Shown here piece after piece: positions 46,890-57,485 of a stretch of 64,000 nucleotides of DNA (position 1 is the stretch's first letter; each line of letters starts with the position of its first letter). Source of the stretch: JAOAPG01 sp963791575 (lineage in GTDB: Bacteria; Acidobacteriota; Terriglobia; Terriglobales; Acidobacteriaceae); NCBI GenBank assembly GCA_963791575.1, contig CAWBSY010000015.1, positions 1 to 64,000 on the forward strand. Reading direction: 5' to 3'. The notes beneath the pieces are model-generated. The model saw only the letters and a program-made list of their open reading frames with translations. It was not told the DNA's origin and made no database searches. The position numbers were made by a program, and so were the translations under genes.

Positions 46890-49708
46890 CTACGCATGCA
46901 CTGGTTGTGCGTTCGCCTTGCTGCTTAGTAGTTGCCTTAGCACATACTGCAAGATTCCGCCATTTGCGTAGTATTGCGCTTCTTGTGGCGTATCGATTCT
47001 CACCAGCGCTGTGAACTTCGTTATGATCTTCGCGTTCTTGGTACTTCCGACACTTTACTTCGCGCCCCGGCCTGAAATGCTCGACCAGTTCGCGATGCTC
47101 CGCGATTTCGAAAACTTCATCACCAGTCAAAATAAGCGATTGTGCATTTTCTCCAGCTGAGAAATTGCAGCGGCAGAATTCCCATGCCTACCAGGTTCGA
47201 GCGATGGATGCGCTCGTAGCTTTCGGCGATCACCGCCCGCACTCCGAGAAGGCGCGGGCCTTTCGCCGCCCAGTCGCGCGACGAACCTGATCCGTATTCT
47301 TTGCCGGCGATTATGACTAGTGGAGTTTTCTCGGAAATATATTTCTCGGATGCGTCAAAGATCGACATTTCCGCACCGTCCGGAAGATGACGCGTAAATC
47401 CGCCTTCAAGGTTCGGCACCATCTTGTTGCGCAGACGCACATTCGCAAATGTTCCCCGCACCATGACTTCGTGATTGCCTCGCCGCGAGCCGTAAGAGTT
47501 GAAGTCGGCGGGTTTCACACCGTGCTCAATCAAGTATTTTCCCGCCGGGCTGTCTTTCTTGATCGATCCGGCAGGAGAAATGTGATCAGTGGTAACGCTA
47601 TCGCCAAGCACCGCCAAAACCCGCGCATCGCGAATGTCTTGAACCACCGCAGGCTTCAGCGTCATTCCGTCGAAGTAAGGGGCACGACGGATATAAGTTG
47701 ATGCCGCATCCCAAGCGTACGTCCCACCTTTTGGAACCGGCAGCCCGCGCCACCGATCGTCGCCTTCGTAGACTTCGCCGTAGCTCTTGCGGAACATGTC
47801 GGACGAGATCGATTTCTGAACGGTTTCTTCGACCTCGCGCTGCGAAGGCCAAATGTCGGCGAGATAAACCGGCTTGCCTTCCCGGTCTTTACCAATGGCA
47901 TCTTTCCGCAAATCCAAATCAATGCGTCCGGCGAGCGCAAATGCGACTACCAGCGGCGGAGACATCAGATAATTGGCGCGGACTTCAGAGTTGATGCGCC
48001 CTTCAAAATTACGATTCCCCGAAAGCACTGACGCCACCACAAGATTCTTTTCATCGATGGCTTTCGATACTTCGTCGGGTAATGGGCCAGAGTTCCCAAT
48101 GCAAGTGGTGCAACCGTATCCGACGATATGAAACTTCAGTTTCTCGAGATATGCTATCAATCCAGCGCGTTCGAGATAGTCCCGCACTACTTTCGAGCCC
48201 GGCGCGAGCGAAGTCTTCACCGCGTGCGGAACTTGCAATCCGCGTTCAACTGCCTTCTTGGCGAGAAGTCCGGCAGCCAGCATCACCGATGGATTGGAAG
48301 TATTGGTGCAACTCGTAATCGCAGCAATCACTACGCTGCCGTGACGCAAGTTCCCATTGACATCTTTCGAGACATGCTCGTGAACGTTCGGATCTTCGAC
48401 TCCAATCGCGGCGGGATTGCCGCCTTCCTGCTCCCATCGATTCTCTTGCTTGAGGGCAACCGCAGAAGGCGCGGACACTTGCGCTGAAGTTTTTGCTCCG
48501 GACTTTGGCTTTATTAGTGAAGGAAGCGCATCTTCAAAAGATTGACGTGCTTGCGAGAGCGGCACGCGGTCCTGCGGACGTTTCGGCCCAGCAATACTCG
48601 GTTCGACGCTGGAAAGATCAAGCGCCAGCAACTCGGAATATTGGGCTTCCGGCGTCTTCTCATCGTGAAACAAGCCCTGCTCGCGGCAATATGCCTCAAC
48701 CAGTTCAATCTGTTCTTCCGAGCGTCCTGTGAGCCGTAGGTAATTGAGGCTTTCTTTGTCGACGGGAAATATGCCGCAGGTCGCACCATATTCCGGAGAC
48801 ATGTTGCCAATGGTCGCGCGATCCGCCAACGATAGTTCCGGCAGGCCTGGACCAAAATACTCAACGAACTTGCCGACCACACCGTGTTTGCGCAACATCT
48901 CGGTGATGGTAAGAACAAGATCCGTCGCAGTCGCGCCTTCGCGAAGTTTTCCAGTCAGCTTCACGCCCACGACTTGTGGAATCAGCATGGAAACAGGCTG
49001 CCCGAGCATAGCGGCCTCGGCCTCGATCCCGCCAACACCCCAACCGAGCACTCCGAGGCCATTCACCATGGTGGTGTGCGAATCAGTTCCCACGAGCGTA
49101 TCGGGATAAGCCGTGCTCTTGCCGTTGGCTTCGTTCACAAAGACGACTCGCGCCAGAAATTCGAGATTAACCTGATGCACGATACCGGTGTCGGGCGGGA
49201 CGATCGCGAGATTGCGGAACGCGGTTTGTCCCCAGCGCAGAAATGCGTAGCGCTCTTTATTGCGAATAAATTCAAGCTCGGCATTCAGTGCAAACGCCTG
49301 TGAGGTGCCGAATTCATCGACTTGCACGGAGTGGTCGATCACGAGTTCCGCCGGCTGAAGCGGATTAATCAGCGTGGGATCGCCGGAAAGTTTCTCCATG
49401 GCATCACGCATAGCCGCGAGATCAACGACGGCGGGGACGCCGGTGAAATCCTGCAAAAGCACGCGGCTCGGAGTGAAAGCGATTTCCTTATCGGGCTTCG
49501 ATTGACTGTTCCACGCTGCAAGTGCGGCAATATCATTCTTCGTGACGTTCTTCCCATCTTCGGTACGCAGAAGATTTTCTAAAAGAATGCGCAAAGAGTA
49601 GGGGAGGTGTTTAGTGGAAATTCCCCGCTGATCAAGCGCGTCGATACGGAAAATCTCGAATTCACGTTTGCCTACGCGAAGAGTAGAGCGGCTGCCAAAA
49701 CTATCCAT
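46890..49708 (-). CDS. acnA: Aconitate hydratase (two single-base insertions near the 3' end)
   Basis: TCA-cycle enzyme, ~940 residues after correction. The 4Fe-4S cysteines are in TSCTNTSNPSV and GYGCTTCIGNSG. The N-terminal domain has DSHTTMVNGLGVLGWGVGGIEAEA, and the swivel domain has GDSVTTDHISPAG and GKEYGSGSSRDWAAKG. The first break is near 47158; the true C-terminus then reads GLTGDEVFEIAEHRELVEHF, shifts again near 47050 and ends at 46890-46892 after VLRQLLSSKANAQPVHA. Length and order match AcnA. An insert (~390-420, KPKSGAKTSAQVSAPSAV) between domains 3 and linker is low-complexity. The start follows a weak site. Confidence 0.92.
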
Positions 49709-49808
49709 TGAATAAATGCCTTCCTATTAGAACGCATGTTCCAGGAGCCAGTCGGAGTGCAGGTTACAAATTTGCGGCGGAAAGGCCGACGTTCGGCTCA
49801 CCTCTAGT

Positions 49809-52800
49809 TTAATCCCCCATTGAGGTTTTCGTAAGAGCACGATCGTTTTTCCCGGCTCTAGAATCTACAGAATCGACGCGGGACGCGGAATTTGGTAACA
49901 GATTTTCTATCACTTCAAAAAGTTGGGTTATCTGAATTGGCTTGGAAACGTAACCATCCATTCCCGCTTCGAGGCATCGTTCTTTGTCTCCGACCATGGC
50001 GTGAGCCGTCATCGCAACAACCGGCATGTGTTTGCCGGTACCGACCTCACTCTTTCGAAGCAACTGGGTGGCCGTCAATCCGTCCATCTCCGGCATTTGA
50101 ACGTCCATTAAAACCAGATCGAATGAATTTTGGTTCAAAGCCTCCAATGCCATTTTGCCGGTGTTCGCCACGGTGACCGCGTGACCCCTTTTTTCGAGCA
50201 ATCGCGACGCTACTAACTGGTTTACGCGGTTATCTTCTACGAGAAGAATCTTCAAGCGTCCCCGACTCTCGCGCAAGGAATGGACAGTGACCAGGGCTTT
50301 CGGCGCAATGTGCTCCCGACGCGCGCCAAGAACGGCTTTTATAGTTTCGATCAGATCCGATCTCCGAATGGGTTTAGGCAGATAGGCTTCAACGCCCAAT
50401 TCGCGACACCTTGCCGCGTCGCCGCGCAGTGCCGCAGAAGTCATCATAATGATGGCCGAGTTCCTGAGTTCCGTGTCCTGTTTTATCTTTTCAGCAACGT
50501 AGAATCCGTCCACGTCTGGCATCTGCGCATCGAGAAGTACCAACGGAAAAGGATGGCCTGCGTTCTTGGCTTGTTTCAGCATCGCAAGCGCAGGCTCTCC
50601 GCCTTCCGCTTCCACCGGCTTGATTTGATAAGTAATGAGCATCTCGTGGAGGATGCGGCGGTTTGTTGAATTGTCGTCCACTATCAAAACTGGTAAGTCG
50701 CGAAGCAATTCCGAATCTAATGGCTCAGCCTTCAGCGGGACTACTTTTTGCAAAGCAAAGAGTGCGGTGAAGTGAAACGTGCTCCCCCGTTCCGGTTCAC
50801 TCTCCAACCAAATGCTTCCATTCCAAATTTCCACCAACCGCGAGCAGATTGCCAGTCCTAATCCGGTGCCTCCATATTTTCTTGTCATGGACGAGTCCGC
50901 CTGGGTGAATGCTTCGAAGATGCGCCCCTGGTTTTCCATCGGAATTCCGGCTCCAGTATCCTTGACCGCAAAATGTAGGAACACGTTGTCGTCGTCTTCC
51001 TCTTTCGTTTCGACCAGGACTACAACTTCTCCGCGAGAAGTAAACTTGATGGCGTTGCCCACTAAGTTCACCAGTACCTGGCGTAGGCGCGTTGGATCGC
51101 CTAAAAGGGCATCCGGTATGTCAGGCGGGATGCGGCAGGCGAGCTCGAGTCCCTTCTGATGAGCCCGCAAGCTGAGAATCTTTACCGTGTCGTCCAAAGT
51201 GTCTCGTAAATTGAAATCAATAGTTTCAAAATCCAGCTTTCCCGCTTCGATTTTGGAAAAGTCGAGAATGTCATTGAGCAGTGAGAGTAACGACTCTGCC
51301 GAGCTTTTCACCGTGCTCAGATACTCGCGTTGTTCGGCGGTCAGCTCTGTTTCCAGTGCGAGTTCAGTCATACCCAGAACTCCGTTCATGGGAGTCCGGA
51401 TTTCGTGGCTCATGTTGGCGAGGAATTCGCTCTTGGCCCGGCTCGCATCCTCGGCGGCTTTTTTGGCCTGACGTAGAGCCTGTTCGACCTGCTTGCGTTC
51501 CGTGACGTCTACAAAGGTTACGACTGCGCCAATAACCTTTTCACCTCGATGAATGGGACGTGACCAATATTCAACAGGGAAACTCGTCCCATCGCGGCGC
51601 CAGAACAATTCGTCATCCACGTGGGTGCCCTTCCCAGCGCGAAAGGATAAGTAGATTGGGCACTTCTCTGTGGGATATGGCGTTCGATCACTGCGAGTAT
51701 GGTGAGCAACCATGTGCACACTTTTACCTAGGAGATCTTCAGAATCTTGATAGCCTAAAGATTGTAAGCACGCGGGATTGCAGAATGTGCAGTTGCCTTC
51801 CAAATCAAGTCCATAAATCCCTTCTGGAGTGGAATCCAGTAACAGCTTCACCAACTCACCGCTTTCTCCAAGTGCCTCCAGCATCTGGTTGATGCCTCGG
51901 CCCAAGCCGCTGAGTTCGTCGCGACCGCTACAGAAGATACGGGCCGAGGCATCTCTGCTTACTGCAATTCTGCCGACGCTGAAATTTAATAGCCTAAGCC
52001 TGGAGAGCACGGTTTTTTCCAATAGAAGCTGAACGACAAGTGCAAATACCACGCTTGCCAGAAGCAAGGCTCCGACAAAATAGAGTTGGCTTACCCTTCC
52101 CTGGCGATAAATCTCGCGTGGGATTTCAACCTCGAGAATCAGAGCTGGCTTGCCATAGATGTCAGTCAGTTGCATATAGCCGCCGATCGTTTTATCGCTC
52201 AGCGGTTCGATATAGATCGAGTCGGCTCCCGACAAATGGGGACGCACTTTTTCACAATCAGCAGGCAATGGAGCTTGATCCAGCCGACAGATGGCGAGTG
52301 TCAGGTGAGTTCTGGCTGCCAGTTGCTTGATCTCTCTGGCGTCCAGAAAGCGTGCAGCGAAAAGCGTGCCTCGAATTGGTCCGCCACTATCCGTCTTAAC
52401 TATCGGACGTGAGACGACGATCAGCGGTCCTTCGGGAAGTAATATCAAGCCGTTGACTTTACTTGAACCGTTCGCATAGGTAAGAAGAGCATCGCCTTTG
52501 ACTATGTGAGCCCGCAAGCTTGTTGGGATCTCTAGGGCGGCGTGAGTGTTCAGGTCGGTTCCCCTGGCTGCTACAATCTGAGCCGATTTGTCGATGAGAA
52601 GAAAGAAGCTGTATCGCCGAGTGGCGGGAGTTCCCGTGACATCTCGCCCAAACTCAGAGCGAACGAAGTCGCCCCGCTGATTTGCCATGAAATCGTAAGT
52701 AACATCCCAGGCGGATCGGTTTACGATGAACCGATCGATGGCTGACATATTTTCCGAAAATGCACTTCGAGCTCTCTCCACGTTTTTTCTGGCGTCGGCT

Positions 52801-52916
52801 TGCTCAATCGCAACGAAGCCTCCGAGCAGGAAGAAATGCGAGGCTCCATAGAGGACGGCCGTGAGTCCCATGCACGTGAGGCCAACAATGGCCAAGGTCT
52901 TTCGACGTACCGTCAA
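49809..52916 (-). CDS. Hybrid sensor histidine kinase: CHASE4, HAMP, PAS, HisKA, HATPase, two REC domains
   Basis: 1035 residues from TTG at 52916, preceded by GCAGGAG (an in-frame TTG six codons earlier lacks such a site). Membrane helices at ~10-30 and ~280-300 enclose a CHASE4 sensor domain. A HAMP-like linker and a PAS domain (~355-475) follow. The dimerisation helix carries H504 in FLANMSHEIRTPMNGVLG; N-, G1- and G2-boxes are NLVGNAIKF, DTGAGIP and GGTGLGLAI. Two receiver domains follow with phospho-acceptor aspartates at D796 (LLDAQMPDVDG) and D938 (LMDVQMPEMDG). A phosphorelay is implied, but there is no Hpt domain or output regulator nearby. Confidence 0.93.
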   Translation of the reverse strand: MTVRRKTLAIVGLTCMGLTAVLYGASHFFLLGGFVAIEQADARKNVERARSAFSENMSAIDRFIVNRSAWDVTYDFMANQRGDFVRSEFGRDVTGTPATRRYSFFLLIDKSAQIVAARGTDLNTHAALEIPTSLRAHIVKGDALLTYANGSSKVNGLILLPEGPLIVVSRPIVKTDSGGPIRGTLFAARFLDAREIKQLAARTHLTLAICRLDQAPLPADCEKVRPHLSGADSIYIEPLSDKTIGGYMQLTDIYGKPALILEVEIPREIYRQGRVSQLYFVGALLLASVVFALVVQLLLEKTVLSRLRLLNFSVGRIAVSRDASARIFCSGRDELSGLGRGINQMLEALGESGELVKLLLDSTPEGIYGLDLEGNCTFCNPACLQSLGYQDSEDLLGKSVHMVAHHTRSDRTPYPTEKCPIYLSFRAGKGTHVDDELFWRRDGTSFPVEYWSRPIHRGEKVIGAVVTFVDVTERKQVEQALRQAKKAAEDASRAKSEFLANMSHEIRTPMNGVLGMTELALETELTAEQREYLSTVKSSAESLLSLLNDILDFSKIEAGKLDFETIDFNLRDTLDDTVKILSLRAHQKGLELACRIPPDIPDALLGDPTRLRQVLVNLVGNAIKFTSRGEVVVLVETKEEDDDNVFLHFAVKDTGAGIPMENQGRIFEAFTQADSSMTRKYGGTGLGLAICSRLVEIWNGSIWLESEPERGSTFHFTALFALQKVVPLKAEPLDSELLRDLPVLIVDDNSTNRRILHEMLITYQIKPVEAEGGEPALAMLKQAKNAGHPFPLVLLDAQMPDVDGFYVAEKIKQDTELRNSAIIMMTSAALRGDAARCRELGVEAYLPKPIRRSDLIETIKAVLGARREHIAPKALVTVHSLRESRGRLKILLVEDNRVNQLVASRLLEKRGHAVTVANTGKMALEALNQNSFDLVLMDVQMPEMDGLTATQLLRKSEVGTGKHMPVVAMTAHAMVGDKERCLEAGMDGYVSKPIQITQLFEVIENLLPNSASRVDSVDSRAGKNDRALTKTSMGD

Positions 52917-53210
52917 CGAACACTCCTGCGGCAATCAAACTTGGCAATCGCGACGGCCGATCTTGATTGCTCATCGCGGCTCGAAGTTCGGGTGTGTCTG
53001 TTCACAAGACGGAGCTCTCCTTATAAATCGTCTCCTTGAGTAGATCGTCTAAAGATTTGTTAAGTTGAGAGCTGGCAGGTTCTAGCGATCAGCTATTTTG
53101 GAACGACGGACCGCATCGGGAAATGCGTCGGATAGACGGCAGAGGAGGGCATCCAAATGCACCAAAATCGCTAAGTGCATTGAGAGGACTTGGCGCAAGC
53201 GCGAATTGGC
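52917..53210. other. Intergenic stretch, no gene seen
   Basis: About 290 bp between the kinase start and the DUF3224 gene stop. No supported frame or RNA. Confidence 0.5.
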
Positions 53211-53759
53211 TCAATGAGCTTCGGGCAGTGTGTACTCGAAGTCGTATGAATGTTTCCCGTCCGTGATATTGATCGTCATCTTGCCAGTGAGACCAACCAG
53301 TTGACCAGTACCGGAGTCGGGCACAACTGTGACTGAGAGCTGCGGAACACCGCGCGTCATCGTTCCGCTATGCTGCAGCGCGAAGGTTCCACTGCGCCCA
53401 TGCAAGGTTCCGCTCACGCGCTCGACCGCAACGTAGCCAGCTGAGCCTTTGGTTTCCGTCATAGCAGTCAGCATCGTGCCCTTGCTGGTAGCTTCGAGAT
53501 CGCCGTGAAACTGTTTGTCAATCGTCATCCGGCCCATCGTGGCGTCTTCGAATTTGCCATCCGGCGTCTGCGGAACGATCTTCACTTCAAATGGCCCGCT
53601 TGCATGGAGCGCCATAAGTTTCTCCTTCAGGTCTGACTTCGTAGCTGGATTTGCAGCGGACGGCTGTGTCTGCGCATAGGACAATCTATCAATGCCAGCG
53701 CCTAGGCATAAGCAAATAGCCGTCACAGCAGCAATTCCAAAGCGAAATTGTTTGGTCAT
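53211..53759 (-). CDS. DUF3224 family secreted protein
   Basis: This 182-residue protein starts at ATG 53759, giving a signal peptide (RFGIAAVTAICLCLGAG). The C-terminal domain matches DUF3224: GRMTIDKQFHGDLEATSKG, then GSAGYVAVERVSGTLHGRSG, ALQHSGTMTRG and VVPDSGTGQLVGLTGKM. The fold is a lipocalin-like/allene-oxide-cyclase-like barrel, but no activity is known. An upstream in-frame extension to 53840 is not needed. The next gene on the same strand upstream is mntH, 91 bp away. Confidence 0.85.
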   Translation of the reverse strand: MTKQFRFGIAAVTAICLCLGAGIDRLSYAQTQPSAANPATKSDLKEKLMALHASGPFEVKIVPQTPDGKFEDATMGRMTIDKQFHGDLEATSKGTMLTAMTETKGSAGYVAVERVSGTLHGRSGTFALQHSGTMTRGVPQLSVTVVPDSGTGQLVGLTGKMTINITDGKHSYDFEYTLPEAH

Positions 53760-53850
53760 AACAGAAGAAAACACTACCACAATTACTGCGGGCCATTTAC
53801 GGAGATGTGAGTGGCCGAATTTAAAACGAACGGACAGCAAAGAGCTATTT

Positions 53851-55194
53851 TTATTTGTGCAAAAGCCCGATCAGCAGCCATGCATTCAGCACGACGATCG
53901 CAATCGCTGTCGCCCATGACAAACTCTTTAGCCATGCCGCGTTCACGAATTCGCCCATCTTCCCTTTGTCGCTGGTAAACATCACCAGCGGAAAGACGGC
54001 GAAGCTCAACTGCATACTTAGAATTACTTGACTGAACACAAGAAGATTGGCGGTGCCCCGCTCTCCCCAAAATGCTGTAACAATGATCGCGGGCACAATC
54101 GCGAGTCCCCGCGTGATTAAACGCCGTAGCCAGGGACGCAGGCGGATGTTCAGAAACCCTTCCATCACAACCTGCCCGGCCAAAGTGCCAGTCAAAGTCG
54201 AATTCTGCCCGGATGCAAGTAATGCCAGAGCAAAGATCGTGCTCGCGCCCGCGATGCCAAGGAGTGGCGAGAGAAGTTTATATGCGTCCTGAATTTCGGC
54301 AATCTGGTTGTAGCCGCGGCTGTAAAACGTCGCAGCGGAAACGATCAGAATCGCCGCGTTCACGAATAACGCAATAGTGAGCGCAAGCGTGGAGTCGATG
54401 GTCCCGAACCGAATAGCTTCGCGCTTCCCTTTGGGTGTGCGCTCAAAGTCACGCGTCTGCACCAGAGCCGAGTGCAGGTAGAGATTGTGCGGCATCACCG
54501 TTGCACCCAGAATGCTGATGGCGATGTACAGCATCTCCCGATCGCGAAATAATCGTGTAGGTGGAATGAAAAAGCTTTTCACCAAGCCTGCCGTGCCGGG
54601 ATGTGAAAACAAAACCTCTAATCCAAAACACACACTGACAGTCGCAATCAAACTAACTACTAGAGCCTCGATAAATCGGAATCCCCTGGACTGCAAAACG
54701 AGAATCAGCAGAACATCTAACGCGGTGAGACAGACACCCAGCAGCAGCGGAATGTGAAACAGTAAATCAAGCGCAATTGCCGAACCAATCACCTCGGCAA
54801 GATCGCAGGCTGCGATGGCTATCTCAGCCAATACCCACAAGCCGAATGACACCGGGCGGCCAAAATGTTCGCGGCAAGCCTGCGCCAGATCGCGGCCCGT
54901 AACTACTCCCAACTTGATGGCCAAAGCTTGCAACAAAATGGCCATGAAGTTCGACAGCATGATGACCGACAGCAGAGAGTAGTTGTACTTTGAACCGGCG
55001 GCGAGGTCGGTGGCCCAATTGCCAGGATCCATATATCCGACGGCAATGAGGAAGCCAGGGCCGGCGAACGCGAGAAGCTTGCGCAAAAATGTAGCCGACC
55101 GGGGAATGGACAAACTGCTGTGAATCTCCGGCAGGCTCGCCCGAGGCACCTCGTACTGGCCAGCCTGCTCGCGATTCGTCAGTTCGATCGGCAT
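53851..55194 (-). CDS. mntH: Nramp-family divalent metal (Mn2+/Fe2+) transporter
   Basis: This 447-residue importer couples Mn2+ or Fe2+ uptake to protons. Eleven helices are visible. The metal-site motifs are MDPGN in helix 1 (D56, N59) and MPHN in helix 6 (M234), preceded by ISILGATVMPHNLYLHS. AFAGPGFLIAVGYMDPGNW is the Nramp signature. It is divergent in context from mntR only by a spacer of 155 bp on the same strand (mntR upstream), and a 17-bp motif shared by both promoters suggests control by MntR. Confidence 0.93.
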   Translation of the reverse strand: MPIELTNREQAGQYEVPRASLPEIHSSLSIPRSATFLRKLLAFAGPGFLIAVGYMDPGNWATDLAAGSKYNYSLLSVIMLSNFMAILLQALAIKLGVVTGRDLAQACREHFGRPVSFGLWVLAEIAIAACDLAEVIGSAIALDLLFHIPLLLGVCLTALDVLLILVLQSRGFRFIEALVVSLIATVSVCFGLEVLFSHPGTAGLVKSFFIPPTRLFRDREMLYIAISILGATVMPHNLYLHSALVQTRDFERTPKGKREAIRFGTIDSTLALTIALFVNAAILIVSAATFYSRGYNQIAEIQDAYKLLSPLLGIAGASTIFALALLASGQNSTLTGTLAGQVVMEGFLNIRLRPWLRRLITRGLAIVPAIIVTAFWGERGTANLLVFSQVILSMQLSFAVFPLVMFTSDKGKMGEFVNAAWLKSLSWATAIAIVVLNAWLLIGLLHK

Positions 55195-55247
55195 AGTCGC
55201 GCATCTGCTCTGATTTGCCAGGCATTAGCGCAAGTATACACGAACCT

Positions 55248-55264
55248 GTAAACTACGGTTAACA
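55248..55264 (+). promoter_or_regulatory. Candidate MntR operator at mntH
   Basis: GTAAACTACGGTTAACA lies 54 bp upstream of the mntH start. It agrees with GTTAAGCACAGTTAACA at 56058-56074 before mntR at 12 of 17 positions, including the entire GTTAACA end. AACC and GGTT at 55243/55257 give it weak dyad symmetry. Regulator binding is inferred. Confidence 0.4.
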
Positions 55265-55349
55265 CGAAGAAGTCAGCTACACACTTCTGATTGATGCAGT
55301 GAAAAAATCTCTTCCGCCAATGTGGAGACTTTCTGAGAGGCTTATGAGA

Positions 55350-56036
55350 TCAGTTATCGGAAGACGAACGGCGACTTCGGCGATCGGCTGCGGTGACCCA
55401 GACTTTTTCAGCTGCGGAACTACCGAGAGCAACCGCCCCAGCATCGGTCGTTAGTGTCAGAGTACCGTCGTAATTGCGCTGCGAAGCATGGATACGCGCT
55501 CCCGGCCGGATTCCTCGCTGCTCCAGAAATTCCAGCAAGCGGCGATCACGCTCATATATGCCGCTGACAACGTAGTCTGTATTTTCTTCCACATGCGCAA
55601 GCAGCAGCAATCCGCGCCGCCGCCGGCTCAAGGGACTCTCCAATTCGCTCAGATTGCCATGCGGACAAGCACCACCGCGTCCAAGTTTGAAAAGTAGTTT
55701 CGCTTCGAAATCCGGCGAAACGGCGTGTTCCAGGCGCTCGGCTTCGTCGTGAACTTTGAACCACTCCATTCCAAACACTTCAGATAGCATGCGTTCGATA
55801 AGATGATGCCGCAGCGTGAGCTTGCGGGCGATCTTGCGTCCCGCCGCCGTGAGGCCGACATGGCCATCTGTTTGTACTCGGACCAGCCCATCTTTTTTCA
55901 GACGACGCAGCGCCATAGTTACCGCGGGAGGCGAGACTTCCAGCCAATGCGCGAGAGTGGCAGAAATGACCGCTTCGCCTTCGCTCTCCGCCTCAAGAAT
56001 GGCCTTGAGGTAGTCCTCTTTGGAAACAGTGATCAT
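55350..56036 (-). CDS. mntR: DtxR/MntR-family metal-dependent transcription regulator
   Basis: This 228-residue protein has an N-terminal winged helix (MITVSKEDYLKAILEAE, then ISATLAHWLEVSPPAVTMALRR). A metal-binding/dimerisation domain follows (LRHHLIERMLSEVFGMEW, VHDEAERLEHAVSPDFE, ACPHGNLS with conserved H, E, C/H ligands). A C-terminal SH3-like (FeoA) extension (~150-215) is longer than in Bacillus MntR and resembles DtxR/IdeR. It represses metal import when Mn2+ or Fe2+ is bound. The mntH gene follows downstream on the same strand. Mn versus Fe specificity is open. Confidence 0.9.
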   Translation of the reverse strand: MITVSKEDYLKAILEAESEGEAVISATLAHWLEVSPPAVTMALRRLKKDGLVRVQTDGHVGLTAAGRKIARKLTLRHHLIERMLSEVFGMEWFKVHDEAERLEHAVSPDFEAKLLFKLGRGGACPHGNLSELESPLSRRRRGLLLLAHVEENTDYVVSGIYERDRRLLEFLEQRGIRPGARIHASQRNYDGTLTLTTDAGAVALGSSAAEKVWVTAADRRSRRSSSDN

Positions 56037-56057
56037 CTTCCCGGATTATACGGCGGA

Positions 56058-56074
56058 GTTAAGCACAGTTAACA
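56058..56074 (+). promoter_or_regulatory. Candidate MntR operator at mntR
   Basis: GTTAAGCACAGTTAACA lies 22 bp upstream of the mntR start. It shares its 3' half with the motif before mntH, which fits autoregulation. Confidence 0.4.
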
Positions 56075-56185
56075 GCGATCTTTCCATGAACACAACCAAC
56101 CACGCGACCGGCCATCGTTGGCTCCGGCGGAAGCTTTGAGTTATTCTTAAACATTCCAATAGGTAAGTCTGATCGTATTCCGAAT

Positions 56186-57457
56186 ATGAAAGTCCTTGTC
56201 ATTGGCAGTGGTGGGCGCGAACATGCCTTGGTCTGGAAGTTGCGGCAGTCTCCACGCGTTTCCAAGATCTATTGTGCACCCGGGAATGGAGGAATCGGGG
56301 ATGAAGCCGAGTGCCTGCCCGCTGATGTGAGAAATGTCGAATCCCTGTTGGATGTGGCTCATAGGATCAAGCCGGACTTAACCATAGTTGGCCCCGAAAT
56401 CCCGCTGCAGCTGGGCATCGTGGACGAATTCATTCGACGCGGATGGCGGATCTTCGGCCCGACCAAAGCGGCTGCTCAACTTGAATCCAGCAAGAGTTTC
56501 GCCAAGGAATTTATGCAACGTCACCGAATTCCGACTGCGCACTATGCGATCTGCAACTCGGTCGAAGAAGTTCGGGAAGCATTGCCGCACTTCTCTACCC
56601 CAATAGTGGTAAAGGCGGATGGCCTGGCTGCGGGAAAAGGTGTTGTGATCTGCCAAAGCAAAGAAGAAGTCACAGCAGTCACAACAGAAATGCTAAGCGG
56701 CAAACTGGTAGGAGAAGCCGGATCGCGTGTGGTGCTGGAAGAATGCCTTCAGGGAGACGAGATTTCTTTTCTGGTGTTGAGTGATGGCGAGCGTGTCGCT
56801 CCGCTCGTTGCCGCTCAGGATCACAAACGGATTGGCGACGGCGACACTGGCCCAAATACCGGAGGCATGGGTGCTTATTCCACCTCGACTCTGGTGGACG
56901 ACCAGATGCGAAACTGGTTGGTGCAGCACATCGCCCGTCCTGTAGTCGAGGGGATGAAGGCTGAAGATGCGGAGTACAAAGGAATTCTCTACTGCGGTTT
57001 AATGATTACCGCTCGCGGCCCGATGGTGCTCGAATTTAATTGCCGCTTCGGCGATCCCGAAACGCAGCCTATATTGATGCGACTCGAAAGCGACCTCACG
57101 GAAGCGTTGGAGGCTTCCATCGAAGGCCGCGTCAGCGATGGAGATTTTCGCTGGTCCAATGACGCTTCCGTTTGTGTTGTGATGTCCTCGGGAGGTTATC
57201 CTGGTACGTTCGAAACTGGGAAGAAGATTACCGGCATCGAAGCTGCCGAGAAGTTAGATGGGGTGAAGGTGTTCCACGCAGGAACGACTAAGCGCGATGG
57301 AGAATATTTCACCTCAGGCGGACGAGTTTTAGGAGTAACTGCTCGGGCCGGCGATCTACCCAGTGCCATTGGTCGTGTGCGTCAAGCCGTCTCAGCAATA
57401 AGTTTCGAAGGTGCGCATTACCGTAAGGACATCGGGGCACGTGCGCTGAAGAAATAG
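56186..57457 (+). CDS. purD: Phosphoribosylamine--glycine ligase
   Basis: This 423-residue ATP-grasp enzyme makes glycinamide ribonucleotide, the second step of purine synthesis. MKVLVIGSGGREHALVWKL is the PurD N-terminus. FPIVVKADGLAAGKGV is the ATP-binding region, DHKRIGDGDTGPNTGGMGAYS the substrate loop and EFNCRFGDPETQ the metal site. ATG at 56186 is the standard start. purE follows by 28 bp on the same strand, giving a purDE pair. Confidence 0.96.
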   Translation: MKVLVIGSGGREHALVWKLRQSPRVSKIYCAPGNGGIGDEAECLPADVRNVESLLDVAHRIKPDLTIVGPEIPLQLGIVDEFIRRGWRIFGPTKAAAQLESSKSFAKEFMQRHRIPTAHYAICNSVEEVREALPHFSTPIVVKADGLAAGKGVVICQSKEEVTAVTTEMLSGKLVGEAGSRVVLEECLQGDEISFLVLSDGERVAPLVAAQDHKRIGDGDTGPNTGGMGAYSTSTLVDDQMRNWLVQHIARPVVEGMKAEDAEYKGILYCGLMITARGPMVLEFNCRFGDPETQPILMRLESDLTEALEASIEGRVSDGDFRWSNDASVCVVMSSGGYPGTFETGKKITGIEAAEKLDGVKVFHAGTTKRDGEYFTSGGRVLGVTARAGDLPSAIGRVRQAVSAISFEGAHYRKDIGARALKK

Positions 57458-57485
57458 TTAAGACAATTCGAAAACAGGAAGGTTC

